From: Acidimicrobiaceae bacterium
GTDB taxonomy: Bacteria > Actinomycetota > Acidimicrobiia > Acidimicrobiales > RAAP-2
DNA length: 6,677 nt
Reading direction: 5' to 3'
Assembly: GCA_003131665.1 (NCBI GenBank)
Contig: PKWA01000046.1
Span: 4,265 to 10,941 of the forward strand
Shown: piece by piece, positions 6,068 to 6,677 of the stretch
Position numbering within the stretch: position 1 is the first letter of the stretch
How the letters are laid out: every line of letters starts with the position of its first letter
Made by a program: the position numbers and the translations under genes
The notes under the pieces: model-generated
The model's input: only the letters and a program-made list of their open reading frames with translations
What the model was told of the DNA's origin: nothing
The model's database searches: none

Positions 6068-6301
6068 CTAGGCGCGCGGGTGCAAACGGTGTCGGTAGCT
6101 GCCCCAGAATGTCGCCGTAAGCCCCAGGAGTGCGGCGTTCATATGGGACTGCGGCACCAGGAACCACAGTGCCAATGCCGAGCTTGCGCTTAGGAGGGGT
6201 CCGGAGAGGACTGCGATCTCAGCTGCGGCCGCGGCGGCCAGATGCCGGCCCGCCCCTGCCCAATCGTCGATCTCATCCCACAGAAAAAGTAGGCGTTCCA
6301 T
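6068..6301 (-). CDS. Small two-helix membrane protein of unknown function
   Basis: A 77-residue protein beginning MERLLFLWDEIDDWAG, an acidic, Trp-rich amphipathic N-terminus, followed by an Ala-rich stretch and two hydrophobic segments at about 33-50 and 54-68 joined by the short turn VPQSH. The tail GSYRHRLHPRA is basic, which would place it in the cytoplasm by the positive-inside rule, with both termini inside. I recall similar short proteins in gammaproteobacteria but cannot name a function. ATG at 6301 is preferred because the more distant in-frame starts would extend antisense into parA; GTG at 6307 is an alternative. No good Shine-Dalgarno sequence is seen. It is read toward htpG and ends 77 bases before it, upstream of the htpG promoter, so read-through into htpG is possible. 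Confidence 0.6.
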   Translation of the reverse strand: MERLLFLWDEIDDWAGAGRHLAAAAAAEIAVLSGPLLSASSALALWFLVPQSHMNAALLGLTATFWGSYRHRLHPRA

Positions 6302-6359
6302 GTTCACGGGACTGTACGGAGTACCCCCGGAATCAGGCGTGCTCGACCTCACACTCATC

Positions 6360-6390
6360 GCAGGCAGACCATGCACCTTGCGGTGCCTGC
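6360..6390. repeat. Overlapping inverted repeats between parA and the small membrane gene
   Basis: GCAGGCA (6360-6366) pairs with TGCCTGC (6384-6390). Inside it, GCACC (6373-6377) pairs with GGTGC (6382-6386) around TTGC. The right arms overlap, so the two hairpins exclude each other. The spacer (6302-6437) carries the control region of two divergent genes; these repeats could be operator sites or alternative folds of a leader. I find no convincing -35/-10 pair here. Confidence 0.4.
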
Positions 6391-6404
6391 TGCGCTGCGC
6401 GTAG

Positions 6405-6677
<273 letters not shown>

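Overview
This is a gene-dense, high-GC bacterial window that reads as two blocks of different ancestry meeting near position 3740. Positions 1 to about 3729 look actinobacterial (perhaps Acidimicrobiia-like, low confidence). The evidence is an MeaA/Ecm-type mutase, a leaderless-looking start with a TAnnnT box, GTG starts, and a cyclophilin with an actinobacterial-type N-terminus. Positions 3754 to 6677 look gammaproteobacterial (Xanthomonadales/Nevskiales-like by memory of protein style). The evidence is the HtpG, the FKBP, a sigma-32-like heat-shock promoter and an orphan ParA. No sharp GC change marks the boundary, so the call rests on protein character and is an inference.

Left block. A minus-strand pair, 3-hydroxybutyryl-CoA dehydrogenase (1655-2509) followed by ethylmalonyl-CoA mutase (1642 to beyond position 1, cut by the window edge), belongs to acetyl-CoA assimilation through the ethylmalonyl-CoA pathway. 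Diverging from it is a plus-strand gene (2561-3184) for a degenerate peptidase S51/cyanophycinase-like protein whose nucleophile Ser is replaced by Cys. The 51-base divergent spacer holds a palindrome between two candidate promoters. The S51-like gene converges on a cyclophilin gene (3181-3729, minus), and the two stop codons share four bases.

Right block. On the minus strand lie a small two-helix membrane protein (6068-6301), htpG (4083-5990) and an FKBP gene (3754-4086) that overlaps the htpG stop by ATGA. htpG has a candidate sigma-32 promoter at 6024-6052, overlapped by a perfect 8-bp inverted repeat. A ParA-family ATPase gene starts at 6438 on the plus strand and runs off the window; its 136-base spacer from the small membrane gene contains overlapping inverted repeats.

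Read as one genome, htpG, FKBP and cyclophilin would form an Hsp90-immunophilin operon (24 bases between the last two). Read as an assembly, the same 24 bases are the most likely chimeric join. I see no RNA genes, CRISPR arrays, insertion sequences or convincing intrinsic terminators, and no stretch over 300 bases without a gene.
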